Source: Marimonas arenosa (GTDB lineage Bacteria; Pseudomonadota; Alphaproteobacteria; Rhodobacterales; Rhodobacteraceae). From it: 64,000 nucleotides of DNA. The notes under the pieces are model-generated. The model ran no database searches, was not told the DNA's origin, and saw nothing but the letters and a program-made list of their open reading frames with translations. Positions within the stretch are counted from its first letter, which is position 1, and each line of letters starts with the position of its first letter. The position numbers and the translations under genes are program-made. Positions 9,063 through 17,720 of the stretch are shown in pieces. The stretch is from the NCBI RefSeq assembly GCF_030848945.1, contig NZ_JANHAX010000006.1:186001-250000 (forward strand), read 5' to 3'.

Positions 9063-9080
9063 TGTATTATGCATAATACA
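9063..9080. promoter_or_regulatory. Perfect 18-bp palindrome, likely GntR/HutC operator
   Basis: TGTATTATGCATAATACA is its own reverse complement. It lies in the AT-rich spacer between the divergent gntR and tautomerase genes, 22 bases before the tautomerase ATG, and resembles the TGTATATACA-like sites bound by HutC-type regulators. The inner TATTAT could double as a -10 element, so binding would block transcription to the right. Confidence 0.75.
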
Positions 9081-9101
9081 AATCTGCCAGGGGAGGCTTG
9101 C

Positions 9102-9668
9102 ATGCCGATTGTCGAGCTGCATGTGCTAGAGGGCTACGACAGCACAGAAAAAAGGCGTCTTGGCGAGGCGCTGACCGACGCGGTGCGATTCGTCGTCCCC
9201 GCCGCGCCCGACGCGATAACGGTGATGATTCACGAGTTGCCCGCCGACCAGTACTTTCGCGGCCGAAGCCCTCGCAGCCCGGCGCCGGCGCGGCCCGATC
9301 CGGCCCGATTCGTCCGCGACTACCTCGCCGCGATGGAGCGCCGCGACCTCGATGCGGCCAAGGCGATGCTGGGCGACGACTTCACCATGCAATTCCCCGG
9401 CGCCGCCCCGATGACCCAACTGGAAGAACTGATCGCCTGGTCGAAACCGCGCTACAATTTCGTCACCAAGACCTATGACCGCTTCGACGCGATGCAAAGC
9501 GACGGCGCGGCGGCGCTGGTCTATTGCTTCGGCACGCTGTCGGGCGAATGGCTCGACGGCACGCCCTTCTCGGGCATCCGCTTCATCGACCGGTTCGAAA
9601 TCGAAGGCGGCAAGATCACCCGCCAGGACGTCTGGAACGACATGGCCGAAGTCAAGGCAAACGCATGA
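9102..9668 (+). CDS. Fusion of a 4-oxalocrotonate tautomerase-like domain and a SnoaL/NTF2-like domain
   Basis: A 188-residue protein starting [11 protein letters not shown] after a strong GGGGAGG. The proline directly after the start methionine is the catalytic base position of the tautomerase superfamily, and residues 1-55 match that beta-alpha-beta unit. After a proline-rich linker (about 56-65), residues 66-185 look like a SnoaL/NTF2 cone ([22 protein letters not shown], then [18 protein letters not shown] near the end). NTF2-like domains often act as isomerases, hydratases or polyketide-type cyclases. The gene heads the hyuBA operon and overlaps hyuB by four bases, so a ring-opening or keto-enol step in that pathway is likely. 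The fold assignments come from sequence pattern only. Confidence 0.8.
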   Translation: MPIVELHVLEGYDSTEKRRLGEALTDAVRFVVPAAPDAITVMIHELPADQYFRGRSPRSPAPARPDPARFVRDYLAAMERRDLDAAKAMLGDDFTMQFPGAAPMTQLEELIAWSKPRYNFVTKTYDRFDAMQSDGAAALVYCFGTLSGEWLDGTPFSGIRFIDRFEIEGGKITRQDVWNDMAEVKANA

Positions 9669-11359
9669 GCGAGATCGACCCCATCACCCTTTCGGTGCTT
9701 GCCGGCCGGATGGAGCAGATCGCCGACGAGATGGACGCGACCCTGTTCCGCGCCGCCTTCAACCCGATCATCGCCGAGGCGCATGACGCCTCGCACGGCC
9801 TCTACCATGCGCAAACCGGCGACACGCTGGTGCAGGGCAAGTCCGGCCTGCCGATCTTCGTCGGCGTGATGTCCTTCGCCGTCAAGGCGGTGATCGAGAA
9901 GGCCGCCGCCGACGGCGACCTGGAAGACGGCGACATCTACATCTTCAACGACGCCCATATCGGCGGCACGCACCTGTCCGACATGCGCCTGGTCCGGCCC
10001 TATTTTCGCGACGGGGAACTGTTCTGCTATCTCGCCTCGGTCGGCCACTGGCACGATGTCGGCGGCAACGTGCCCGGCAACTACAACCCGGCAGCCACGG
10101 AAGTATTTCAGGAGGCGTTCGTGCTGCCACCGGTGAAACTCGCCCGCGCCGGCGAGGTCAACCAGGACATCATCGACATCCTGTTGCGCAACACCCGCCT
10201 GCCGCAATCGGCGATGGGCGACCTCAACGGCCAGCTCGGCGCGCTCGATCTCGGCGTCAGGCGGATGGACGAACTTTTGGACGAATACGGCGCCGAGACC
10301 ATCGCCGCCGCGCTCGAAGCGCTCGGCCACCGCGCCGAGGCGCTGATGCGCTCGGAACTCACCGATCTGCCCGACGGCCGCTGGCAGGCCGAGGACTTTC
10401 TCGACAATGACGGCATCACCGACGAACCGCTGAGGATCAGCGTCGCGCTGGAAATCAGGGGCGACCAGATGACCCTCGATTTTTCCGGCTCCTCACCGCA
10501 ATGCGCCGGCCCGGTCAACATTGCCCTGCCCACCACGGTGGCCACCGCCTATGTCGCGATCAAGCACATCTTCCCGGCCCTGCCCGCCAATGCCGGTGTG
10601 ATGCGCCCGATCGAAGTGATCGTGCCCGAGGGTTCGCTGCTGTCCGCCGAGTTTCCCGCCCCCACCGGCGGTTATACCGAAACCATCCTGCGGATGATCG
10701 ACGTGGTGTTTTCCGCCTTCGCCAAGGCCGCACCCACCCGCGTGGTCGCCAATGCCTATGGCACGATCAACGCGCTGTCGATCGCCGGCAAACGCAAGAA
10801 CGGCCAGCCCTGGGTGATGTTCTCGTTCTATGGCGGCGGCCACGGCGGTTCGCCCGAAACCGACGGGCTCAACCACGGCAATGCGCCGATTTCCACCGCC
10901 ACCATCCCGCCGATGGAGATCCTCGAGGCCGCCTACCCGGTGATGTTCCGGCAATGGGCGCTGCGCCCCGACAGCGCTGGCCCCGGCGCCCATCGCGGCG
11001 GGCTGGGCGCGATCTATGAAATCGAAGTGCTCGAGGAAAACGGCGCCGAGGCCTTCCTGTTCGGCGAACGCGGGTGCTTTGCCCCCAAGGGCATCGTTGG
11101 CGGCGGTGACGGCGCGCTCAACATCTTCTCCTACGAACAAGAGGACGGCTGGCACCACCCACCACTCACCTCGAAAATGCGCGGCATCCGGCTGAAACAG
11201 GGCCAGGCGGTGCGGCTGGAGACTCCCGGCGGCGGCGGGTACGGCGCGGCAAGCGATCGCGCGCCCGAGGCCATCGCCCGCGACGTCGCCCGCGGACTGA
11301 TCAGCGCCGCCGAGGCCGACCGGACCTACGGAACAGACTGGCGGGAGGGTCAGGCATGA
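9665..11359 (+). CDS. hyuB: Hydantoinase B/5-oxoprolinase family protein (HyuB)
   Basis: A 564-residue protein of the HyuB family, with the conserved start region ([37 protein letters not shown]) and the metal-binding-type segment [19 protein letters not shown]. The C-terminal GGGGYG stretch typical of the family is present. With HyuA it would form an ATP-dependent amidohydrolase or carboxylase acting on a cyclic amide, imide, hydantoin or ketone. The start is fixed by the ATGA overlap with the upstream fusion gene, and it overlaps hyuA in the same way. The exact substrate cannot be inferred; N-methylhydantoin, 5-oxoproline and acetone-type substrates are all known for relatives. Confidence 0.93.
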   Translation: MSEIDPITLSVLAGRMEQIADEMDATLFRAAFNPIIAEAHDASHGLYHAQTGDTLVQGKSGLPIFVGVMSFAVKAVIEKAAADGDLEDGDIYIFNDAHIGGTHLSDMRLVRPYFRDGELFCYLASVGHWHDVGGNVPGNYNPAATEVFQEAFVLPPVKLARAGEVNQDIIDILLRNTRLPQSAMGDLNGQLGALDLGVRRMDELLDEYGAETIAAALEALGHRAEALMRSELTDLPDGRWQAEDFLDNDGITDEPLRISVALEIRGDQMTLDFSGSSPQCAGPVNIALPTTVATAYVAIKHIFPALPANAGVMRPIEVIVPEGSLLSAEFPAPTGGYTETILRMIDVVFSAFAKAAPTRVVANAYGTINALSIAGKRKNGQPWVMFSFYGGGHGGSPETDGLNHGNAPISTATIPPMEILEAAYPVMFRQWALRPDSAGPGAHRGGLGAIYEIEVLEENGAEAFLFGERGCFAPKGIVGGGDGALNIFSYEQEDGWHHPPLTSKMRGIRLKQGQAVRLETPGGGGYGAASDRAPEAIARDVARGLISAAEADRTYGTDWREGQA

Positions 11360-13416
11360 GCGCCCGCATGATCGGCGTCGATGTCGGCGGCACCTTCACC
11401 GATGTCTTCGTTCTCGACGAGGCCACCGGCACCGCCAGCGTCGCCAAGGTGCCGACCACCAAGCCCGACCAGTCCGGCGGCTTTCTCGACGGCATCGGGC
11501 GCGAGGTGTCCGACCTGTCGCAGATCGCCGTCGTCGTGCACGGCACCACCGCCGGCACCAACGCCCTTCTCGAACGCAAAGGCGCCCGCACCGGCGTGAT
11601 CACCACGCAAGGGCTTCGCGACGTTCTGGAAATGCGCCGCCGCGACCGGCCCCGCACCTGGGGCCTGCGCGGTGACTTCGAACCAGTGGTCGACCGTCGC
11701 GACCGGCTCGAGGTGCCCGAACGCACCTTGGCCGACGGCACCATCCGCACCGCCGTCAATCTCGACGCGGTGCGCGACGCCGCGCGCCAACTTCAGGACA
11801 ACGGCTGCGAGGCCGTGGCGATACTCTTCGCCAACGCCTATGCCAACCCGGAAAACGAGGCCGCCGCCGTTAAGGCCGTGCGCGCCATCTGGCCCAACCC
11901 CCACGTTTCGGCCAGCCATGAAATCCTGCCCGAGATCCGCGAGTTCGAACGCTTCTCCACCACCGCGCTCAACGCCTATCTTCAGCCGGAAGTCTCGGGT
12001 TATATCGGCCGGCTGGAAACCGCGCTGCAAAAGGGCGGCTTCGACGGCGAATTCATGATCGTGCAGTCGAACGGCGGCGTCATGGCGGTCGACACCGCCT
12101 GCCGCCTGCCGATCCGCACCGCCCTGTCCGGCCCCGCCGCGGGCGTGATCGCGGCCGGCTACATCGCCCAGAGCGCGGGCTTCGACAACGTCATCACCGG
12201 CGACATGGGCGGCACCTCGTTCGACGTCTCGCTGATCGCCGGCGGCCAGTCGATGCTGTCGCCCCAGACCGCGATCGATTTCGGCATGGTCGTGCGCACC
12301 CCGATGATCGAGATCACCACCATCGGCGCTGGCGGCGGCTCGATCGCCTGGGTCGACAAGGGGGGCTTGCTTAACATCGGCCCCGAAAGCGCCGGCTCCG
12401 ACCCCGGCCCGGTCGCCTATGGCCTCGGCAATGACCGCCCCACCGTGACCGACGCCAACGTCGTTCTGGGCCGGATCGACCCCGACAATCCGATCGGCGG
12501 CAAGCTCGAGCGGCTGGACACCGACGCCGCGGCAAACGCCATCGATGCCCATGTCGGCGCCCCGCTGGGCCTGTCGACGCTGGAAGCGGCCGAGGCCATC
12601 CTGCGGGTCGCCAACTCGCGCATGGCCGGCGCCATCCGGCTCGTTTCCATCGAACGCGGCTTCGACCCCAAGCGGTTCGCCTTCATGCCGTTCGGCGGCG
12701 GCGGCGCGCTGCATGCCGGCGCCATGCTGGCTGAAGTCGGCATCGCGCGCGCCATCGTGCCGCGCTATCCCGGCGTCACCTCGGCGATGGGCTGCGTGAT
12801 CGCCGACATGCGCCAGGATTTCGTGCAGACCGTCAATTCGCTGGTCGCCACGCTCGACGAGGCCACGCTCGGGGGCTTCATGCAGGATCACACCGACCAG
12901 GGCATGGCGCTGCTCGACGCCGCCCGCACCAATTTCGAGGCGCGCGAGGTCAGCTTCGAACTCGACATGGCCTATATCGGCCAGACCCACACGGTCTCGG
13001 TCCCGGTCCCGGCGCAGATCGAGAACGGCAAGGTCACACCACCCACGAAACCGCAGATCGAAGACGCCTTCGACACCGCCTACGCCGCCACCTTCGGACG
13101 GCTGCTGAAGAACGGCACGCGGCGCATCCTCAACCTGCGCAGCGCGGTCACCGGCAAACGGCCGAAATTCGACCTCGCCACCCTTGCCCCGACCACCACG
13201 GAACCGCCCGCGCCGAAATCCACCCGGCGCGTGCATTTCGAAGGCGCATGGCACGACACCGCGATCTACGACCGGCTCGCCTTGCCCGTCGATGCGGTGA
13301 TCTACGGCCCCGCCATCCTCGAACAGCCCGACACAACCGTGCTGATCGAGCCGGGACTGCAAGGCCGCGTCGACCGTTTCGGCAACACCATCATCGAACC
13401 CGGAAAGGAAGCCTGA
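11356..13416 (+). CDS. hyuA: Hydantoinase A/5-oxoprolinase family protein (HyuA)
   Basis: A 686-residue protein with the ASKHA-type ATPase features of HyuA: GVDVGGTFTDVFVLDE at residues 5-20, HGTTAGTNALLERKGA about residues 60-75, and GDMGGTSFDVSLIAGG in the second half. A glycine-rich FMPFGGGGALHAG segment follows. It supplies the ATP-driven phosphorylation step for ring opening together with HyuB. It is coupled to hyuB by an ATGA overlap and to the next gene by TGATG, so stoichiometric co-expression is expected. Confidence 0.93.
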   Translation: MSARMIGVDVGGTFTDVFVLDEATGTASVAKVPTTKPDQSGGFLDGIGREVSDLSQIAVVVHGTTAGTNALLERKGARTGVITTQGLRDVLEMRRRDRPRTWGLRGDFEPVVDRRDRLEVPERTLADGTIRTAVNLDAVRDAARQLQDNGCEAVAILFANAYANPENEAAAVKAVRAIWPNPHVSASHEILPEIREFERFSTTALNAYLQPEVSGYIGRLETALQKGGFDGEFMIVQSNGGVMAVDTACRLPIRTALSGPAAGVIAAGYIAQSAGFDNVITGDMGGTSFDVSLIAGGQSMLSPQTAIDFGMVVRTPMIEITTIGAGGGSIAWVDKGGLLNIGPESAGSDPGPVAYGLGNDRPTVTDANVVLGRIDPDNPIGGKLERLDTDAAANAIDAHVGAPLGLSTLEAAEAILRVANSRMAGAIRLVSIERGFDPKRFAFMPFGGGGALHAGAMLAEVGIARAIVPRYPGVTSAMGCVIADMRQDFVQTVNSLVATLDEATLGGFMQDHTDQGMALLDAARTNFEAREVSFELDMAYIGQTHTVSVPVPAQIENGKVTPPTKPQIEDAFDTAYAATFGRLLKNGTRRILNLRSAVTGKRPKFDLATLAPTTTEPPAPKSTRRVHFEGAWHDTAIYDRLALPVDAVIYGPAILEQPDTTVLIEPGLQGRVDRFGNTIIEPGKEA

Positions 13417-14036
13417 TGAGCGATCCGAAAACCTGGGACCTGGCGCGCACCGCGTTGCTGACCATCGACCTGCAAAACGACTTCATCCATCCGAAGGGCG
13501 CCTATGGCCGCGCCGGGCAAACGGCGGACAGCATCGCTGCCCTGCCCGACCGCATCGCGCCACTGGCCAAGGCCATCCGCGCAAAGGGCGGGCGCTATTT
13601 TTCCGCCCAGTTCACCCTGGTGCCCGACCGCGACGGCGAGCCGCTGATCGCGCCGCACCTGCGCCAGCTGCGCCCGTTCCTGGGCAAGGGCGATTTCGCC
13701 CCCGGCAGCTTTGGCCACACGCTGGTCGACACGCTGCACCCGGCCGATTTCGTGATCGAGAAGGTGGCCTATTCCGCCTTCTACCAGACCCGGCTGGAAT
13801 ACCTGATGCGCGCCACCGGCATCGACCGGCTGATCGTTGGCGGTATCGTCACCAATGGCGGCGTCGCCTCGACCCTGCGCGATGCGCATCTGCGCGACAT
13901 CGACACGGTGATGCTGACCGATGGCTGCGCCGCCTTCAAACAAGAGGTCCACGACGCCACGCTGCTGTCGCTCGGCACCGTCACCCAGCAGATGACCTGC
14001 GCCGATGCCCTGCAATGGCTGGAGGGCGCGGCATGA
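13416..14036 (+). CDS. Isochorismatase-fold hydrolase lacking the usual catalytic cysteine
   Basis: A 206-residue protein of the isochorismatase/nicotinamidase/N-carbamoylsarcosine amidase superfamily. The triad Asp is Asp18 (LLTIDLQNDF) and the Lys is Lys116 (VIEKVAYSAF). In the third motif the sequence reads IVTNGGVASTLRDA (residues 144-157), with Gly149 where amidases of the family have the nucleophilic Cys (TNVCVEST-like). Isochorismatases proper also lack this Cys and cleave a vinyl ether. The DNA in this region is clean, so the change is not a frameshift. It sits between hyuA and a lyase gene with overlapping starts and stops, so it presumably acts on the ring-opened product. An amidase role is therefore doubtful. 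Confidence 0.87.
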   Translation: MSDPKTWDLARTALLTIDLQNDFIHPKGAYGRAGQTADSIAALPDRIAPLAKAIRAKGGRYFSAQFTLVPDRDGEPLIAPHLRQLRPFLGKGDFAPGSFGHTLVDTLHPADFVIEKVAYSAFYQTRLEYLMRATGIDRLIVGGIVTNGGVASTLRDAHLRDIDTVMLTDGCAAFKQEVHDATLLSLGTVTQQMTCADALQWLEGAA

Positions 14037-14899
14037 CCCTCAAGACCCGGCTGACCGAAAAGAACATCCTCGTCGCCCCCGGCGTCTACGATGGCCTCAC
14101 CGCGTCACTGGCCCAAGCCGCCGGGTTCGAGGCGCTCTATCTCAGCGGCGCGGCGGTCGCCTACACCCGCCTTGGCCGCCCCGATATCGGCCTGACCACG
14201 GCCAGCGAAATGGCCGACACCATGGCGCTGATCGCCGACCGCACCGACCTGCCGGTGATCATCGACGCCGACACCGGCTTCGGCAATGCGCTCAACGCCC
14301 AACGCACCCTGCGCGTCTATGAACGCGCCGGCGCCGCCGCGCTTCAGGTCGAGGACCAGACCTACCCCAAACGTTGCGGCCACCTGGCCGACAAGTCGCT
14401 GATCCCGGCCGCCGAGATGGCCGGCAAGGTCGCTGCCATGGCCGATGCCCGGGCGTCCAGCGACACCCTTATCATCGCCCGCACCGACGCCATCGCGGTC
14501 GAAGGCTTCAACGCCGCCATCGACCGGGCCGGGGCCTATCTCGAAGCCGGCGCCGATGTGCTGTTCATCGAAGCGCCGCAAAGCCGCGAACAGCTGGCCG
14601 GCATCACCGATCACTTCGCCGGCCGCGTGCCGCTTCTGGCCAACATGGTCGAGGGCGGTGCCACCCCGATCACCGGCGCCGACGATCTCGAAGACCAGGG
14701 CTTCTCCATCGTGATCTTCCCCGGCGGCATCGTCCGGGCGCTGGCGAAAACCGCGCAGGACTATTACCAGAGCCTCGCCGCCAATGGCTCGAACCGCCCC
14801 TTTGCCGACCGGATGTTCGATTTCAACGGGCTGAACGACGTGATCGGCACCGGTGAGATGCTCGAGAAAGGCGCGCGCTATGACGGAACCGACAGCTGA
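14033..14899 (+). CDS. Isocitrate lyase/PEP mutase family lyase (2-methylisocitrate or dimethylmalate lyase type)
   Basis: A 288-residue TIM-barrel protein of the ICL/PEP mutase superfamily. It contains IIDADTGFGN (metal-binding Asp78 and Asp80) and the lyase signature KRCGH at residues 113-117, whose Cys115 is the catalytic base in C-C bond-cleaving members and absent from true phosphomutases. The predicted reaction is retro-Claisen cleavage of a substituted malate to pyruvate or a related 2-oxoacid plus a second acid. The start ATG at 14033 overlaps the previous stop by four bases; the next gene starts 20 bases before its end. In the pathway it would act after the LeuCD-like hydratase. Confidence 0.9.
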   Translation: MTLKTRLTEKNILVAPGVYDGLTASLAQAAGFEALYLSGAAVAYTRLGRPDIGLTTASEMADTMALIADRTDLPVIIDADTGFGNALNAQRTLRVYERAGAAALQVEDQTYPKRCGHLADKSLIPAAEMAGKVAAMADARASSDTLIIARTDAIAVEGFNAAIDRAGAYLEAGADVLFIEAPQSREQLAGITDHFAGRVPLLANMVEGGATPITGADDLEDQGFSIVIFPGGIVRALAKTAQDYYQSLAANGSNRPFADRMFDFNGLNDVIGTGEMLEKGARYDGTDS

Positions 14900-16265
14900 C
14901 GTCGCCCCGCCCCCGTCCGCGTTCGACATCACCTGCGAAACCCTGATCATCGGTGCCGGCGCCTGCGGCCTTGTCGCCGCGCTCTCGGCGCACGAGGCCG
15001 GCCAGCAGGTGCTGGTGATCGAGGCCGACCCGGTGCCATCCGGCTCGACCGCGCTTTCCGCCGGGCTGATCCCCGCCGCCGGCACGAAAATCCAGCGCGC
15101 CGCCGGGATCGACGATAGTGCCGAACGGTTCGCCGCCGACATCCAGGCCAAGGCCAAGGGCGAAAACGACCCGGCGCTGGTCGACCTGCTCGCCAGCAAC
15201 GCCGCGCCGGTGATCGACTGGTTGACCGACACCCACGGCCTGCCCTTCTCGCTGGTCACCGATTTCGACTATCCCGGCCATTCCCGCCGCCGCATGCACG
15301 GCCTCCCTACCCGCTCGGGCGCCGAGTTGATCGACGCGCTGCGCACCGTCTGCGAAAATGCCGGGATCGACATCATCTGCGAGCGCCGCGCCACAACACT
15401 GTTTCGTGACAGCGGTCGCATCCACGGGGTCGCCGTCACCCGCCCCGACGGAGGCACCGAGACCATCGGCTGCACCCGGCTGATCCTTGCCTGCAACGGC
15501 TTCGGCGGCAACCGCACGCTGGTCCACCGCCACATGCCCGAGATCGAGAACGGCCTCTGGTTCGGTCATGACGGCAACCGTGGCGAGGCGGTGCTCTGGG
15601 GCGAGGCGCTCGGCGCCGCCACCGACCATCTCGGCGCCTATCAGGGCCACGGCAACGTCGCCCACCCGCACGGCATCCTGATCACCTGGGCGGTGATCAC
15701 CGAAGGCGGCGTGCAGGTCAACCGCGACGGACGCCGCTTCTGGAACGAGGCACAGGGCTATTCCGAGGCCGCCCGCGCCGTCCTCGCCCAGCCCGGCGGC
15801 GAAGCCTTCGCCATCTTCGATGCGCGCATCGCCACCGTCGCCCGCCAGTTCGAGGATTTCAAACGCGCCGAATCCGCCGGCGCCATCAAAACCGCCGACA
15901 CGCTCGACGCCCTGGCCCGGAAGCTCGGCCTGCCCGCCGCGGCTCTGGTCGAAACCATCGCCTCGATTCCGCTCGGCGGCACCGACCTCTTCGGCCGCTC
16001 TTTTGGCCTGACCCCGCTTGCCGCGCCCTATTGCGGCGTCCGCGTCACCGGCGCGCTGTTCCACACCCAGGGAGGGCTTCAGGTGAACGAAACCGCGCAG
16101 GTCCTCAACCGCGACGGCACACCGTTTCCCAATCTCTATGCCGGCGGCGGTGCCGCCTGCGGCGTTTCCGGCAAATCGGACAGCGGCTATCTGTCCGGCA
16201 ATGGCTTGCTCAGCGCGGTGGTCCTCGGTCGCGTCGCCGGCCGCGCCGGCGGTTCGGCCAGCTAA
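14880..16265 (+). CDS. FAD-dependent oxidoreductase, fumarate reductase/ketosteroid dehydrogenase type
   Basis: A 461-residue flavoprotein. The Rossmann FAD motif GAGACGLVAALSAHEAG is at about residues 23-39, followed by GSTALSAGLIPAAGT, and the C-terminal FAD-contact segment FPNLYAGGGAACGVSG is about 40 residues from the end. This layout matches the FrdA/SdhA-like FAD-binding 2 family, which oxidises or reduces C-C bonds next to carboxyl or keto groups. There is no signal peptide. The ATG at 14880 overlaps the lyase gene by 20 bases. It could introduce or remove the double bond needed by the hydratase and lyase of this island; that is inference from context. Confidence 0.87.
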   Translation: MTEPTADVAPPPSAFDITCETLIIGAGACGLVAALSAHEAGQQVLVIEADPVPSGSTALSAGLIPAAGTKIQRAAGIDDSAERFAADIQAKAKGENDPALVDLLASNAAPVIDWLTDTHGLPFSLVTDFDYPGHSRRRMHGLPTRSGAELIDALRTVCENAGIDIICERRATTLFRDSGRIHGVAVTRPDGGTETIGCTRLILACNGFGGNRTLVHRHMPEIENGLWFGHDGNRGEAVLWGEALGAATDHLGAYQGHGNVAHPHGILITWAVITEGGVQVNRDGRRFWNEAQGYSEAARAVLAQPGGEAFAIFDARIATVARQFEDFKRAESAGAIKTADTLDALARKLGLPAAALVETIASIPLGGTDLFGRSFGLTPLAAPYCGVRVTGALFHTQGGLQVNETAQVLNRDGTPFPNLYAGGGAACGVSGKSDSGYLSGNGLLSAVVLGRVAGRAGGSAS

Positions 16266-16343
16266 GTCGCGCCCGGCGCTAATCGGTGGCGTTTCTCCTG
16301 GAAAGGCCCCAGACTACCTGTATCGCACCCGGCAGACCGGACC

Positions 16344-16835
16344 ATGTACATGACCACTGAACAGGATATCCGACCAAAAGAACGCCGCGTCGAGATCGCC
16401 CCGGCGCGCGATGCGCAGTTGCGTTTCATCGGCACGATCCGCACCCCGTTTCCCGACCGCGCCGCCTGCCCGCGCCAGGGCCGGCAGGACGGACCGGACT
16501 GTCGCCTGGTGCTCGATCCGGTCTGGCACCCCGCGCTACAGGGGCTCGAGGATTACGAGACACTGGAAGTGCTCTACTGGCTCGACCGCAGCCGCCGCGA
16601 CCTGGTGGTCCAGGCCCCCCGGCATGATGACCGCGTCTTCGGCACCTTCGCGCTGCGCTCGCCGGTGCGGCCCAATCCGATCGGCACCGCTCTGGTCCGG
16701 CTGGTGCGGATCGAAGCGGGCGAGGTCGTGGTGCGCGGCCTCGACTGTATCGACGGCACGCCGCTCCTCGACATCAAGCCCGACCGCTCCGCCTTCACCC
16801 CCAAGGCACCGCCGAAATCGACCGAAGGCGGATGA
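16344..16835 (+). CDS. trmO: tRNA N6-methyltransferase TrmO-like (TsaA/YaeB family)
   Basis: A 163-residue TrmO-family protein. LRFIGTIRTPFPDRAACPRQG at the start and FALRSPVRPNPIGTALVRL in the centre are the characteristic TsaA motifs, and the C-terminal DGTPLLDIKPD is also typical. Homologues methylate N6 of threonylcarbamoyladenosine 37 in tRNA with S-adenosylmethionine. An alternative start is two codons downstream at 16350. It is a housekeeping-type gene that sits within a catabolic island and ends 5 bases from the convergent lyase gene, so it may be a bystander. Confidence 0.88.
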   Translation: MYMTTEQDIRPKERRVEIAPARDAQLRFIGTIRTPFPDRAACPRQGRQDGPDCRLVLDPVWHPALQGLEDYETLEVLYWLDRSRRDLVVQAPRHDDRVFGTFALRSPVRPNPIGTALVRLVRIEAGEVVVRGLDCIDGTPLLDIKPDRSAFTPKAPPKSTEGG

Positions 16836-16840
16836 CGCCC

Positions 16841-17716
16841 CTAATCACGGCGGGACGAGGCATAGGCCTCGGAAACCTCGTAATAGCCGTCGAAACCGAT
16901 CCGCCGGCGCAGTTCGGCGAAATCCATCTGCCCGGGGCGCTGATCGTCGCGCATCGCCCGCAGGCTTGTGACCATCGCCTGCATCGCGGCCGCCATCAGC
17001 GACAGCGGATAGGCGGCGATCGCGAACCCTATGTCGTGCAGCTCGGCATTCGGCAGGTCCGGCGTCTCGCCGCCCTCGACGATGTTGGCCATCTTCGGTC
17101 CCGGCAGAGTGTCGCAGATACTGCGCATCTCCGCGACCGTCTTCGGTGCCTCGACGAAGAGGATATCCGCCCCCAGTTCAGCAAACCGCGCCGCCCGGTC
17201 GATCGCCTCGGAAAGCCCATGCTCGTGGCGGGCGTCGGTGCGGGCCAGAATCAGGATATCGCCGCCAGCTTCGCGCAGGCTTTCGCGCTCGTCCGCCGCC
17301 GCGCGGATCCGGTCGAACGCTTCCTCGCGCCCCACCACGGCCTTGCCCGGCGTGTGGCCACAGCGCTTCGGCGCCAGCTGATCCTCGATCATCACCGCCG
17401 CGCAGCCCGCCCGGGCAAAGCCGCGCAGCGTGCGCCGCACGTTCATCGCGTTGCCATAGCCGGTATCGCCATCGCCGATCAGCGGGATCGGGATCGCATC
17501 CGCGATGTTGCGCGCCTGGTCCACCACCTCGCCATAGCTCATCAGACCGAGGTCGGGCGCCCCGATGCGGCTCGCCGAGGCGGCAAACCCCGACATGAAA
17601 GTCAGATCATAGCCTTCCTGCGCAATCAGCTTGGCCGACAACGCGTCGAAACAGCAGGGCATCACGTGGCATTTGTCCTGCGCCAGCAGGGCGCGCAACT
17701 GTGCGGCTTGGGTCAT
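16841..17716 (-). CDS. Second isocitrate lyase/PEP mutase family lyase
   Basis: A 291-residue ICL-superfamily protein with GDGDTGYGNAMN (metal site around Asp82 and Asp84) and KRCGH at residues 117-121, so it has the lyase-type Cys119. It is only moderately similar to the lyase at 14033-14899 and is transcribed the other way, 4 bases after dctM of the second TRAP system, which makes it the last gene of that operon. Predicted cleavage of a 2- or 3-substituted malate or oxaloacetate-like acid brought in by that transporter. Oxaloacetate decarboxylase activity, known in this family, is an alternative. Confidence 0.9.
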   Translation of the reverse strand: MTQAAQLRALLAQDKCHVMPCCFDALSAKLIAQEGYDLTFMSGFAASASRIGAPDLGLMSYGEVVDQARNIADAIPIPLIGDGDTGYGNAMNVRRTLRGFARAGCAAVMIEDQLAPKRCGHTPGKAVVGREEAFDRIRAAADERESLREAGGDILILARTDARHEHGLSEAIDRAARFAELGADILFVEAPKTVAEMRSICDTLPGPKMANIVEGGETPDLPNAELHDIGFAIAAYPLSLMAAAMQAMVTSLRAMRDDQRPGQMDFAELRRRIGFDGYYEVSEAYASSRRD

Positions 17717-17720
17717 GAGA

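Noticed and set aside
11350..13362. 670-codon open frame antisense to hyuA
   Set aside because: hyuA has clear family motifs on the other strand; the antisense product is compositionally biased with no domain.
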